Assembly: GCA_029851415.1 (NCBI GenBank)
Contig: CM056742.1
Coordinates: forward strand, 56,980,454-57,044,453
Length of the DNA: 64,000 bases
Source of the DNA: Eretmocerus hayati
Taxonomy: Eukaryota; Arthropoda; Insecta; Hymenoptera; Aphelinidae
Direction: 5' to 3'
The notes under the pieces are model-generated. The model was given only the letters and a program-made list of their open reading frames with translations. It made no database searches and was not told the origin of the DNA. Each line of letters opens with the position of its first letter. The first letter of the stretch is position 1. A program made the translations under genes and the position numbers. Positions 20,751-31,573 of the stretch are shown here, piece by piece.

Positions 20751-21736
20751 CACGGTGCGCTTCTGAAAAGGATGAGTTTCTCAAAATTGTCAAAAGAAAC
20801 TGGAAAGTGGATGTTTTTCCACGAAATGCGCATAACCTGATTTTGAGCGAAATCAGATCAGCTCCTTTTTTTCGAGTGGTTGTCAAATTGAGCATTCCCC
20901 ATGTATTTCCTATGGAGAAAATATGCGACTTAATGTTCTCTTCGCATCTTTGAGGTTTTCCCGCAATTTCCTCAGAAGAGGTGGGTCATAGCACAAAATG
21001 CTGTGAATAGTTTTTTAAAATTTTCTTGAAGAACAACAAGTAGACGTAATGAGATCAATCGAAAAACCTAGGCTTCCTCCATGGTGTTGAAGGAAATAGT
21101 AGATAATTAGCAGAAGGTGCGAGGTTTTTCTGAATAATTACAAAAAAACCTCGAAGATGCGAAAAATGGCGACTTAACGTTTCTTCCGCATCTTCGAGGT
21201 TTTTTCGTAATTATTCAGACAAAGTGGGCCATAGCAAAAAATGTCAAGAATAGTTTTTTATAGATTTTTTAAAGACCTACAAAATGACGTGGGTAGATAA
21301 ATCATAAAACTCGAGGGGATCGACATATTATCAGTAATAGCTCAAGTTTCTCAGAAAAACCTCGCACCTTCTGCTAATTATCTACTATTTCCTTCAACAC
21401 CATGGAGGACGCCTAAGTTCCTCAATTGATCTCATCACATCTGCTTGTTGTTCTTCAAAAAAATTTTAAAAAACTATTCACAGCATTTTGTGCTATGACC
21501 CACCTTTTCTGAGTAATTGCGGGAAAACCTCAAAGATGCGAAGAAGACGTTAAGTCACCAAATTCCTCCATAAGCAATACACGGGGAATGCTCAATTTGA
21601 CAACTACTCAAAAAAAGGAGCTGATCCGATTTCGCTGAAAATCAGGTTCTGCTCATGAAGTTTCGTAGAAAAACATCCACTCTCCAGTTCCTTTGGACAA
21701 TTTTGAGAAACTCATCTTCGTCAGAAGCGCACCGTG
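20751..21736. mobile_element. 986-bp non-autonomous TIR element with 4-bp target duplication
   Basis: Ends CACGGTGCGCTTCTGA and its inverse are embedded in inverted arms of about 400 bp that pair almost throughout (for example TTTGACAA..., GCGACTTAA..., GTGGGTCATAGCACAAAATGC..., CCATGGTGTTGAAGGAAATAG). TAGT directly flanks both ends (20747-20750 and 21737-21740). An inner second inverted pair (AACCTCGAAGATGCG / CGCATCTTCGAGGTT) surrounds the centre. No ORF of note, so it is a foldback/MITE type. Confidence 0.8.
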
Positions 21737-22426
21737 TAGTACAAAGTGCACAGAAATTCATTATTCATTATGTTTAGTTGTACCAAGAGTTGTGAGTTTA
21801 TGAGGAAAGTGCAAAGAGAACTGAGTGTAGTGATACGATAAAGCAAAAGCAAAAGCAAAATACAGTTAATTTTTCCACTGCTGAGACGCAAGATTGTACA
21901 GAATAATATGTACCATTCTAACCGGGAGGTTCGATGAATCGTTATTTGAATAGCAAGATTCATGTTCTCCATCTCAGAATGATCCTGCTCAGAAATGATG
22001 CCTGCTAGAGAAAAATGACGAGTGTGACTCTTGGTTTAGAATGTCTCTGATTACCTTATGAGGATTCTTTCGGACCGCAATAAGGGATTCCTACAATTTG
22101 TTCAAACGATTTCAGTTTGAATAACTGTGCACCGGATTTCGGCCTGGAGACATGCATCAATAGGGAAAATAGGGCTTTGCGGAGAGGATCCCGCGAAGAA
22201 ATTCCATGAGCCTAATTTTGCACACAATGGCGGTGATTCTCCCAAGTCTATCAAGCTTTGATCCCAGATGAAGTTATCGGACAAAGGATGGTCATACTTG
22301 CTAAGTTAGACTCCTGGAAAAAATGATTTGGGAGGAGGGAAGATTACAGAACTTGGTTATGGTAATCATTGGGGATTCTGAGATTGAAAATCATTCAATC
22401 ATCAAAAGTTCTAAAAATAGTTGATC

Positions 22427-22818
22427 ATGGAGAAGAACAAAAGGAATGTCTACATATATCTCATTCATGAAAATCATCCCCCTAATAAGGAGCTCTGTGA
22501 TGAATTTCACGATGAATATTCTTTCATCACATGCAAAGAAATCTGGTAACTTGGAATAAATCCATGGAATATGACTTAAGTTCTTGCGAAGACTCCCAAC
22601 TCCACTTATAATGGAGCTCGCAAGAGAAGATTTTTAGGGGATGAGAAACTTCTGGATGGTGAAATTTACTCACCCAAGTTGATTCATCTGCTCCTCAACG
22701 AGAGAGAAATATTTTGGTGTGAGCCAGCTCAAGCAGGTTTCAAAGACTCTATGGAAAGAGGTTTTGGCCTCAATGTTGATCAACAAATCAATTCTACGCT
22801 TTCATCCTTCGAAATTTG
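22427..22818 (+). pseudogene. Broken unrecognised ORF
   Basis: One frame from ATG 22427 to TGA about 22818 encodes two coding-looking stretches, about 40 residues (NKRNVYIYLIHENHPPNKEL...) and about 78 residues (RRFLGDEKLLDGEIYSPKLI...EREIFWCEPAQAGFKDSMERG), separated by two TAA codons near 22547 and 22577. Composition is protein-like, but I do not recognise the family. Nothing supported lies in 21740-22420, and only scattered AT-rich sequence in 22820-23370. Confidence 0.35.
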
Positions 22819-23376
22819 AGCATTGAGTTGTAGTGGCTCCAAAAACGCATTGCTCTGCTACAACCTGAATTAGTCCATCCTAATAAATATACAGGTCTAT
22901 TGATCCTTGATGAAACTATATAATGTGTCTCCATTATTGAGTGGATGTCGTGGAACTCTGAGCGGAAAGTCTGGTGATGCAAGTTGAAAATTCCAAAGAG
23001 TATAGAATTTGGGTATAGCATGCTTGGACTCTCAACCTAGATGTGTCTTCAGATTCATTATCCTATGATCCTGGTATCATCCTACAATCAGATTGCGATA
23101 GGGTGATGAGCCTACCTTCACTCACCATATCTCTTGCATCGTATTCCAGAATGAATATGGAGTGAATGTGAACATGCACATATATATTCTCATTTATACA
23201 TCATGATTCCAAGAAATAAACATAACTCCAACAAAAGATTTTATGTTTACTGTGGACCACCTTTCATGTGGTCTCCTGAAATTTATTTGATCCCAATGAA
23301 ATAATAATAATCATATACGAAATGAATACAAGTATCACGCGTGTCCTCACGCTCGCATTGATTTACATCCAATATC

Positions 23377-23378
<2 letters not shown>

Positions 23379-23419
<41 letters not shown>
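23379..23419. repeat. (GA)20 microsatellite
   Basis: A pure GA run ends at the target-site duplication that precedes the full-length LINE. Confidence 0.95.
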
Positions 23420-23423
<4 letters not shown>

Positions 23424-23434
23424 GTTGATCGATT
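23420..23434. repeat. Target-site duplication, left copy
   Basis: ATTGGTTGATCGATT is repeated exactly at 29082-29096, directly after the poly(A) tail of the LINE. It defines the element ends. Confidence 0.9.
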
Positions 23435-23771
23435 ACCCGTAGGGGGCTTTGGGTGTGACCTTAGGGTTGCACTTGGAGCTTGAGGGAGTGACGCCCCTCC
23501 GGACCCGAGTCCTACACTTACACTAACACACACACTACACTCTACACGCACCATACTTACGCTTGCTCAAGCATTACACAGGCATACCAACATTATACAG
23601 AACACGCATCACACAACACACCACACCCGTGCTGGTCTGGTCCGGGGTCGGCCAGCATGCGATTCCAGGCCCTGGAAAAAGAAGAAAGAAGAAGATGTCC
23701 AGCATTGACGGCAAGAATTCCCCAAGTAAAGCGGGGCCCCATTCGGATCTTGGGGGGGGGGGGGCCCAACG

Positions 23772-25550
23772 ATGCAAAGCGCGCTACCAGTGGCACACTT
23801 GGCTGGTGGACTCACGCGTAAAGCTACAAGCGATGGAAATACGCCTCTGGCGAAGATAGTTGGAGGAAAGGACCAACACCAGAAAGGAGTAGACCTCACC
23901 CCGAACAGCAGGAAGAGAAAAGGTCTGGGTGAGGAAGTAAATAAGCGAACGCTGAAGCAATCGAAGCTCACATTCTTGAGCCAAAAAGAGAAGAATGCGA
24001 AGGTTGCTGCAGAAGCGCAAGCGGCGGCAGACAAGCTGATGAAGATCAACCCCGCGATCAAGATCCAGCTGACGCAAGACAAGAACAAGGGAGACGATAC
24101 CGCCGATTCCAGCTCGGATTCAGGGGACTCTAACACCACCACGGAGTCCCAGAAGTCAGAAGACACCCTGACATCCAAGGACTGTGACCGCGGACTCAGA
24201 AAAGGTCAAAAAACCCCGGAGGATATGGATATCGATCGGTTCCCCACACCTGAGAAGGTCAGTCGACAAAGAAGTGGAGACAAGGCCCCCGATCTAATGG
24301 AAGGATGGAGGGACTTGAAAATGTGCCGAGAACAGATGGAGGAGAAGACTCATCTTCTCCTCGACCACCTGAACTTGGTCATAGGGATAGCCGAGTCTGC
24401 CTCCAACATCCCAGAAGGAACTCAGGGCGACATGGAAGAGCTCAAGAAGATTGGCCACGCTCTCGAAGGCCTACTTGCGGCAGACAAAGGGAAGAGAGCG
24501 GCTTTCGAGACCACACTTCTCGAAGCGGAGAAGACCCTAAAAATGGAGAGGAGTGCGCAGCCCTCTGGGCCAGCCGCGTCGGGAAGCGGCACACAGGGAA
24601 GGGGGGCGAATAAACCGGAATCGCGACAAGGGAAACAGCACGATACGAAGAGGACGCGACGCGGACATCCATCGGGAGCCCTCGAAACACCGCGCTCGAC
24701 ATCGACTCCTAATAGGCCCAAGCAGGACGGGCCTTGGCAGGAAGTGGTCTCTAAGAGAAATACAAAGAAGGCGGAGAAAAGCGGTCAATCAAGTGACACC
24801 GCTGGGAAGAAGGCAAAGATGAAGCCAAGAAGAGCGAAATCCGACGCCGTTCTCGTCACGGTAAACCAAGGTGGGTTAAGCTACGCAGATATGCTGCGCA
24901 AGATAAAGACGGATGATCTCAATTAAGAAGTGGGCTCTAAAGTCACGGGCATCCGCAAAACACAGGAAGGACAAATCCTCATTGAACTGAGGAAGGGCAC
25001 CGACGCTGCAGCCATCAAAGCGGCTCTGACACCAGTCGTCGAGCAAGAAGGGGCCGTCCACTGCCTCGCAAATAGCATGACCCTCGAGGTTCTCGGAGTC
25101 AACTACGATGTCGACAAAACTTAAGTGCAGAAGGACCTCGCGAAGACCCTACCAGAAAACGAGGATGGAGTCATAATAGTCAAGAGCCTGCGAAACGGCT
25201 CCCGAGGCACCCAAACAGCGGTTGTGTCCATCCCAGCGAGGCTCACTCACCGCCTCCTGGACCGGAAAGAACCCAAGGTGGGATGGAGCAGAGTGAGAAT
25301 CCGCGAGGAGGGAGGCACCCCACGCTGCTATAACTGCCTAGAGTATGGCCACAAGGCCTCAGGCTGCAAAAAAGAGAAGGCAGAGGAACGTCAACCGAAA
25401 CTCTGCTTCCAGTGCGGTGAACCAGGACACCTCGCCGCTACCTGTAAAGAGAAACCAAAATGCCTCAGCTGCGTGGCTATCGGAACCAGATCTGACCACG
25501 GGTCGGGCTCCAGCAACTGCACAGCCTACCAAATCGCGAGGGTGACATAA
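23772..25550 (+). pseudogene. LINE ORF1, gag-like nucleic-acid-binding protein with CCHC knuckles, two in-frame TAA
   Basis: ATG 23772 opens a Lys/Ser-rich, low-complexity N-terminal half of 384 codons ending at TAA 24924-24926. The same frame stays open to TAA 25122-25124, and again to TAA 25548-25550. Conserved R1-gag features lie after the first stop: VTGIRKTQEGQILIEL near 24940, then the zinc knuckles C-x2-C-x4-H-x4-C at about 25325 (CYNCLEYGHKASGC), at about 25404 (CFQCGEPGHLAATC) and a looser third one from 25461 (CLSC...H...C). ORF1 proteins of this clade bind element RNA and form the ribonucleoprotein particle. Both stops are single-codon lesions in an otherwise coherent frame. Confidence 0.85.
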
Positions 25551-25569
25551 AGACGCAGGGGGGGAAGAA

Positions 25570-28500
25570 ATGGCTAACTTCATCCAAGCCAACCTCAGGA
25601 GAAGCGGGGACGCTTGTGACCTCCTACACACTGCCGCCAAAGAAGGGGGTATCGATGTTCTAATCATCTCCGAACCGCCTCGGAAGCGCGAACTTTCCCG
25701 TTCCACATTCGATCACTGGGGGACCGCTGTAATTCAGATCACGAATCCCGCGATCCGCGAGACTGAACCAGTTGTTAGTGGCCGCGGTTATGCTCGGAAG
25801 ACCATAGGGGGCACAGCTGTATACAGCTGCTACTACTCGCCGTCGCTCAAGACGCACGAATTTGAAGACGAGCTCCACGACCTAGAAGAGGATGTGAGGC
25901 AATGGGGGGCCCAGTTATAATCGCGGGAGATTTCAACTCCAAGGAATCGACTTGGAGCGGGGGGCCGCGCGATAGACGGGGGGTAATACTCGCTGATGCC
26001 ATGGAGGCATTGGAATTAGTGCTCGCGAACGAGACGGGGGTTATCACCTATTACCGGCACGACACTCGGTCCCGGGAGGGAGGTTCATCATCGGCCCTCG
26101 ACCTGACGTTCATGAGCCCGTCGCTCATGGGACGTATGACATCGTGGGAAGTTCTGGACACGGAAACACTGAGTGACCATCGACATATTCGGTTTCGACT
26201 TAGGACTGACGGACAGAGACAGACGACACGCAGACCGCGACCAACGGGGTGGCAGGTACGGAAGCTGGACGAGGGAAAATTCCGGGAATCGATAGAAACA
26301 GTCGAAGATCTCCCGATGAACATCACCGCGGACGAGGCTGTGGCGATGGTAACATCCGCCATCACGAGAGCTTGCAACGCGTCGATGCCTCGCAGGACAA
26401 CACAATGTTTCTGGAGGAAACCAGAGTACTGGATCACCGATGAGATCAAGGCTCTACGAAGAACGAGCAACAAGAAAAGGAGGACCGTATGGCGATCAAG
26501 GAAGCTGCAACGACCATCGCTGGCGGAAGATGACAGAGCGTACAGAGAAGCAAAGAAGGCTCTCGTTCTAGCCATCCGGAGGAGCAAAGAGAAGTGCTGG
26601 GGTGAACTGTGCGACATGGTTAACGAAGACCCCTGGGGCACACCATATCGCGTGGTCATGTCAAAGGTCCGACCCCGGAGGGGCAACCCAGCACCGACCG
26701 ATGCAGCAACATTGCGCACCATCGTGGAAGACCTCTTCCCAGCAGGAGAACTCAGAGTTACATTCCCTACGGAGAGCGAAGACCCCATCCTGCTCTTCAC
26801 TATGCAAGAGCTACTTATAGCGGCGAAGAGAATGCCGAACGGCAAGGCCCCTGGCCTGGATGGCATCTCAAACGAGGCTCTGAAACTGGTCTTCAAATAC
26901 AGGCCAGATCTACTCCTCGACCTCTTCAACATCTGTCTGAGCGCGGGAACTTTCCCGGACAAGTGGAAACGCCAGAAGCTGGTCCTGATATCTAAGGGTC
27001 AAGGAGGTCAACGCCCTCTCAGCGAGCTCGACAATATCCGGAAAATGTACGAGAGGATGGTGCTCAACAGGGTGGAAAAAGCCTACGAAGAAGGCGGTGG
27101 GCTATCACCAATGCAGTTCGGGTTCCGAAAGGGACGGAGCACTGTGCACGCGATCAAGGAGGTCCAAGAACGGGTTCAAGCGTCGGTAGGGAACCCATAC
27201 CAAGGGAGAGGAGGATTCTGTGCCATCATTGCGTTGGACATAAAGAACGCATCCAACTGCGCGAGCTGGGAGCGAGTCTATCAATCCCAAGCAGGTAAAG
27301 TGTCCCCCTATCTACTAGTCGTTACGAGTGACTATCTGCGGAACAGGACCCTCGTGTACGACACCGACGAGGGACAAGAGATTCGGGTACTGTCCGCTGG
27401 AATCGGACAGGGATCGGTCTCCGGGCCGTTCAACTGGAACACCCAGTATGACAGCTTACTGTCTATCGAACTGCCAGAAGGAGTGATAATAGTGGCTTTC
27501 GCGGACGACGCGGGACTCATAGTATGGGCTGACAACGAGGAACTCTTGGGTAGACGCGTGAACGAAGCGCTAGCCCGAGTCTGCGAGTGGATGATTAGCA
27601 GGCTTTTGGAGCTCGCTGTCAAGAAGTGCGAAGCAATCGTGGTCACAAGGCGTAGGAAGTTTGACTTACCCCGGTTTTATATCAACGGGCAAGAGATTCC
27701 ACGGAAGACAGAGCTAAAATACCTCGGTGTATGGCTCGACGACAAGTGGTCGTTCAAGAAGCACATCCAGGAAGCCGTCCAGAAGGCGAGCAGGGTCGGT
27801 GCGGCGCTCCAGCGGCTTATGCCGAATATCGGAGGACCCAAGGAAAAGAGGCGCGCACTTCTCAACACCGTCACTACCTTCATCATGATGTACGGTGCAC
27901 CCGTGTGGGGGAAGAGAGTAGAGAAGACCATCATCGAGAAGAGGATGGGGCCTGTCCACCGAAGAGCGGCCCTGAGGAGTATCTGTGCCTACCGCACTGT
28001 GTCAGGAGATGCGGCTTACGTATTGGCGAGTACTCCGCCCATCCACTTGCTCGTCACGGAGCGAGTGAGGATCTGGGACCGCCAGAAAGTGATCGGAGCT
28101 GAACGAGTACTCACTCCGACGATGAAGGAGATCATCCGCGACAACGAGAAGGAAGCCACCCTTGAGCATTGGCAAACTGAGTGGGATTCGCCATTCGCAA
28201 ACGGCAGATGGACGCACCGGCTGATCCGTGACGTAGCCAAGTGGGCGGAACGCACCCACGGAGAGATGGACTACTGGACGACGCAGGCACTGAGCGATCA
28301 TGGTTGCTTCGGTTCCTATCTAACCAGGTTCAAGAAGAGGACGACCCCAGCATGTCAGTCATGCGGGGACGAATGGGATGACGCCGAACATGCCCTGTTC
28401 AAGTGCAGCGACACCCGGAGAGAGCGCGCCGAGCTGGATGAATGGCTGGGTGCTCAACTAACACCTGAGAATCTCGTCCCGTACTTGCTCCGCAACCAGG

Positions 28501-28601
28501 AGACATGGGATAGACTCACCGGATACATCAAGCTGGTGATGACCCGCAAAGAGGAGAAAGAGAGGGAAGTAAGGCGTCTCGAAGCAGGCGAATTACAGTG
28601 A
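25570..28601 (+). pseudogene. LINE ORF2, APE endonuclease-reverse transcriptase, one frameshift
   Basis: ATG 25570 starts the endonuclease (IQANLRRS, LIISEPPR). The frame is lost at a G6 run (25904-25909), and the rest (899 codons, 25902-28601) continues one frame over with GDFNSK, SALDLTF and LSDHRHIRF, the catalytic endonuclease motifs. RT follows: KAPGLDGISNEAL (about residue 313 of the long part), FGFRKGRST, ALDIKNASN, GQGSVSGP and the catalytic FADD (about 532). A CQSC...H...C zinc motif near 817 ends the protein. There is no RNase H domain, as in R1. The protein nicks target DNA and primes reverse transcription on it. Apart from the frameshift the catalytic residues are present. Confidence 0.9.
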
Positions 28602-29081
28602 CTCTGCGGATTGAAACAGAAGAGGCCCAAATGATTCCAGGAGGAATCTGATGCACTGAAGAGGGAAGGAAGAAGAAAGAAGAGAGAAGAAAGAAGAAAG
28701 AGAGGGAACAATGAAGAATGAAGATAGAAGATGCCGACAAGTGGCCGAAGAGAGAAGATGGAGAAGAGGAACGCTCGCGATCGAGCGCGAGACATGCCGC
28801 TCATCGTGAAGTAATGCTCACGCGGTTCCGGGATGAGATGGTAGATGCAGGTGGATCTCCTCCTTGATTGCCCGATGCCCTAGGTATCGGACATCGAGGG
28901 GAGAGGGATATCACACGGCCGGGCCCACCTCTCGGTGGGCCCCACCCAAACCCGTGTCCCGCCTGGTATGGCCTCCGTGGGCTATGCGTAGTCCGCGTAA
29001 GCTGAACCAATCCGGTGTCTGGGGACGGATCCGAGGGATCCTGAGGCAGATTTTGCCCTCTAACCACCTTGAAAAAAAAAA

Positions 29082-29281
29082 ATTGGTTGATCGATTGATT
29101 GATTGGATGATTGATTGCTTGATCGATTGATTTATTTCTTTAATTATTAGCTCGAGGACAATGGGGCACATAAAATTGTACATAAGGATATAAAATACAT
29201 GCAGTATATGGAATATGAGATATAAAATATATGAAAAGGAGTGGAAATATATCAAGAGAGAAAGAGAGAGAGAGAGAGAGA
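29082..29281. repeat. LINE flank: target duplication, (GATT)n, possible tail of another LINE, GA run
   Basis: The right target duplication (29082-29096) leads into GATTGATTGG repeats and TTTATTTCTTTAATTATTAGCTCGAGGACAATGGGGCAC, which reads on the minus strand like the 3' end of another LINE with a (TCAA)n tail. It ends in (GA)n next to a truncated LINE copy. The block is repeated at 30097-30296. Confidence 0.65.
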
Positions 29282-30096
29282 TCGTCGCGGAACGAGTGAG
29301 AATCTGGGACCAGCGAAAAGTGATTGGAGCACAACGGGTGCTCACCCCAACGATGGAGGAGACCGCCCGCGACAACGAGAAAGGAACCACTCTTGAGCAG
29401 TGGCAAACTGTTCACGTGCAACGACACCCGAAGAGAGCGCGCCGAGTTGGATGAATGGCTTAGTGCTCAACTTACACCTGAGAATCTCGTCCCGTACTTG
29501 CTCCGCAACCAGGAGACATGGGATAGACTCACCGGATACATCAAGCTGGTGGTGACCCGCAAAGAGGAGAAAGAGAGGGAAGTAAGGCGCCTCGAAGCAG
29601 GCGAATTACAGTGACTCTGCCGATTGAAACAGAAGAGGCCCAAATGATTCCAGGAGGAATCTGATGCACTGAAGAGGGAAGGAAGAAGAAAGAAGAGAGA
29701 AAAAAGAAGAAAGAGAGGGAACAATGAAGAATGAAGATAGAAGATGCCGACAAGTGGTCGAAGAGAGAAGATGGAGAAGAGGAACGCTCGCGATCGAGCG
29801 CGAGACATGCCGCTCATCGTAAAGTAATGCTCACGCGGTTCCGGGATGAGATGGTAGATGCAGGTGGATCTCCTTCTTGATTGCCCGATGCCCTAGGTAT
29901 CGGACATCGAGGGGAGAGGGATATCACACGGCCGGGCCCATCTCTCGGTGGGCCCCACCCAAACCCGTGTCCCGCCTGGTATGGCCTCCGTGGGCTATGC
30001 GTAGTCCGCGTAAGCTGAACCAGTCCGGTGTCTGGGGACGGATCCGAGGGATCCTGAGGCAGATTTTGCCCTCTAACCACCTTGAAAAAAAAAAAA
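29282..30096 (+). mobile_element. Truncated, recombinant R1-type LINE copy (copy B)
   Basis: It begins at TCGTCGCGGAACGAGTGAG (equivalent to 28056 of copy A), jumps at about 29411 from the equivalent of 28180 to that of 28400, and continues to the poly(A) at 30085-30096. Its first part matches copy C (same internal deletion and GGCTTAGTGCTCAACTTACACC variants), while its 3' UTR matches copy A, so it is an A/C recombinant. It is identical enough to copy A in the 3' UTR that the event must be recent. Confidence 0.85.
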
Positions 30097-30296
30097 ATTG
30101 GTTGATCGATTGATTGATTGGATGATTGATTGCTTGATTGATTGATTTATTTCTTTAATTATTAGCTCGAGGACAATGGGGCACATAAAATGGTACATAA
30201 GGATATAAAATACATGCAGTATATGAAATATGAGATATAAAATATATGAAAAGGAGTGGAAATAGATCAAGAGAGAAAGAGAGAGAGGGAGAGAGA
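30097..30296. repeat. Second copy of the LINE flank block
   Basis: Near-identical to 29082-29281, including the ATTGGTTGATCGATT sequence and the terminal GA run. It marks the tandem duplication unit of about 1015 bp. Confidence 0.85.
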
Positions 30297-31057
30297 TCGT
30301 CGCGGAACGAGTGAGAATCTGGGACCAGCGAAAAGTGATTGGAGCACAACGGGTGCTCACCCCAACGATGGAGGAGACCGTCCGTGACAACGAGAAAGGA
30401 ACCACTCTTGAGCAGTGGCAAACTGTTCACGTGCAACGACACCCGAAGAGAGCGCGCCGAGTTGGATGAATGGCTTAGTGCTCAACTTACACCTGAGAAT
30501 CTCGCCCCGCACTTGCTCCGCAACCAGGAGACATGAGATGGAGTCACCGGATACATCAAGCTGGTGATGACCCGTAAGGAGGAGAAAAAGAGGGAAGTGA
30601 GGCACCTCGAAGCAGGGGAATTATAGTGAGTCTGCCGATTCAAACAGGAGAGGTCCAAATGGTTCCAGGAGGAATATGATGGACTGAAGAAGGAAGGAAG
30701 AAGGAAGAAGAAAGGAGAAAGAAGACTGAAGAGTAGGAGGAAGATCGAAGAAAGAGAAACAACACCTGCGAGTCACGAGAACAGAGACGCTCGAGCCTAA
30801 GTGCGAGACGCCGCCGGTCCTGAAATGATGTTCACGCGATCCCGGGGCCGGATTGGTAAGTTAGTGGATCTCTTCCTTGTTCAATGGCCGGCGTCAACAG
30901 AGAAGGGAGAGAAGGTTTACCCAGTTCGGATAGCCGTATCGATGCGGATTGCAGCCCGGGACTGTTGGGGAGGTGCTGACCAGCCGTGTTTGGCTGACCG
31001 GTGCCTCTCCTCCGTACGTCGCAGCGTATTCGCCATACAACTACCTTGGAAAAAAAG
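30297..31057 (+). mobile_element. Truncated R1-type LINE copy with the internal deletion (copy C)
   Basis: It has the same 5' truncation point and internal deletion as copy B, but its 3' UTR is of a different subtype (CGAGACGCCGCCGGTCCTG, TTCGCCATACAACTACCTTGG), like copy D at 17984-19748. It ends in A7 at about 31050-31057. The coding remnant carries a TGA in the conserved LRNQET-W region. Confidence 0.8.
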
Positions 31058-31224
31058 GAGAGACGCCGCCGGTCCTGAAGTAATGCTCACGCGGGGTCGA
31101 ATTGGTGAGTTTATGGATCTCTTCCTCGTCCAATGGCCGGGGCCAACGGAGAAGGAAGAGAGGGTTTACCCGGTTCGGATGGCCGTATCGATGCGGATTC
31201 CAGCCCGGGACTGAAGAAAAAAAA
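31058..31224 (+). mobile_element. Very short 3' LINE copy (copy E), 3' UTR only
   Basis: GAGACGCCGCCGGTCCTGAAGTAATG through GATTCCAGCCCGGGACTG repeats 30806-30965 of copy C, followed by A9. GGAGAG precedes it and TGAGAGAGAGAG follows it, so this copy too sits in a GA-rich site. Confidence 0.75.
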
Positions 31225-31238
31225 ATGAGAGAGAGAGA

Positions 31239-31395
31239 ATTCACGCGAGAGGCCAATAACATTTTCAAGCCCATAAAAAGACCTCCAATATCCGTTCTTG
31301 AAGGCCCCTCAAAGTGGTTCTGCTTGCGAGATGTGACTTACTCAGTGAGGGTGTTTTCCTCCCGAATAAATCTTTCGATAATACAAGTATGATGA
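31239..31395 (+). repeat. Inverted partial copy of the 31574-32032 coding segment
   Basis: AACATTTTCAAGCCCATAAA, ATCCGTTCTTGAAGG and CTCAAAGTGGTTCTG on the plus strand match, in the same order, the minus strand of about 31510-31660 (roughly 70 percent by eye). A ~115-bp spacer separates the arms. Confidence 0.65.
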
Positions 31396-31573
31396 TGAAC
31401 AGACCATTTTGGGGCATCTGAGACTCATTTTTGCAGGAGTTTGACTCAACATCGGGATAATCATTGGAAATGAAGGCTAGCGACCTTGAACTGGGCTCTT
31501 CCTCATCATTTTTGGATTATCGTGTGTTATTTTGAGAAATGAATACCCTTACTGAATCAGTTGGATCTCGAAA

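Larger units (their letters stand above)
23435..29081 (+). mobile_element. Full-length R1-clade non-LTR retrotransposon (copy A, 5647 bp)
   Basis: The element has a 5' UTR (23435-23771, with a G13-15 run near 23751), ORF1 (gag-like) 23772-25550, a 19-bp gap, ORF2 (endonuclease-RT) 25570-28601, a purine-rich then structured 3' UTR, and a poly(A) of about 10. A 15-bp target duplication bounds it. Domain order (three CCHC knuckles in ORF1; APE endonuclease, RT, C-terminal zinc motif and no RNase H in ORF2) is that of the R1 clade. Length is as expected for R1 (about 5-6 kb). It is inactivated by two stops in ORF1 and one frameshift in ORF2, yet otherwise complete, so insertion is relatively recent. 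Confidence 0.92.

Noticed and set aside
23563..24926. Antisense ORFs of up to 189 codons over LINE ORF1
   Set aside because: They are complementary shadows of a GC-rich coding region. No domain, and the plus-strand frame carries the R1 gag features.
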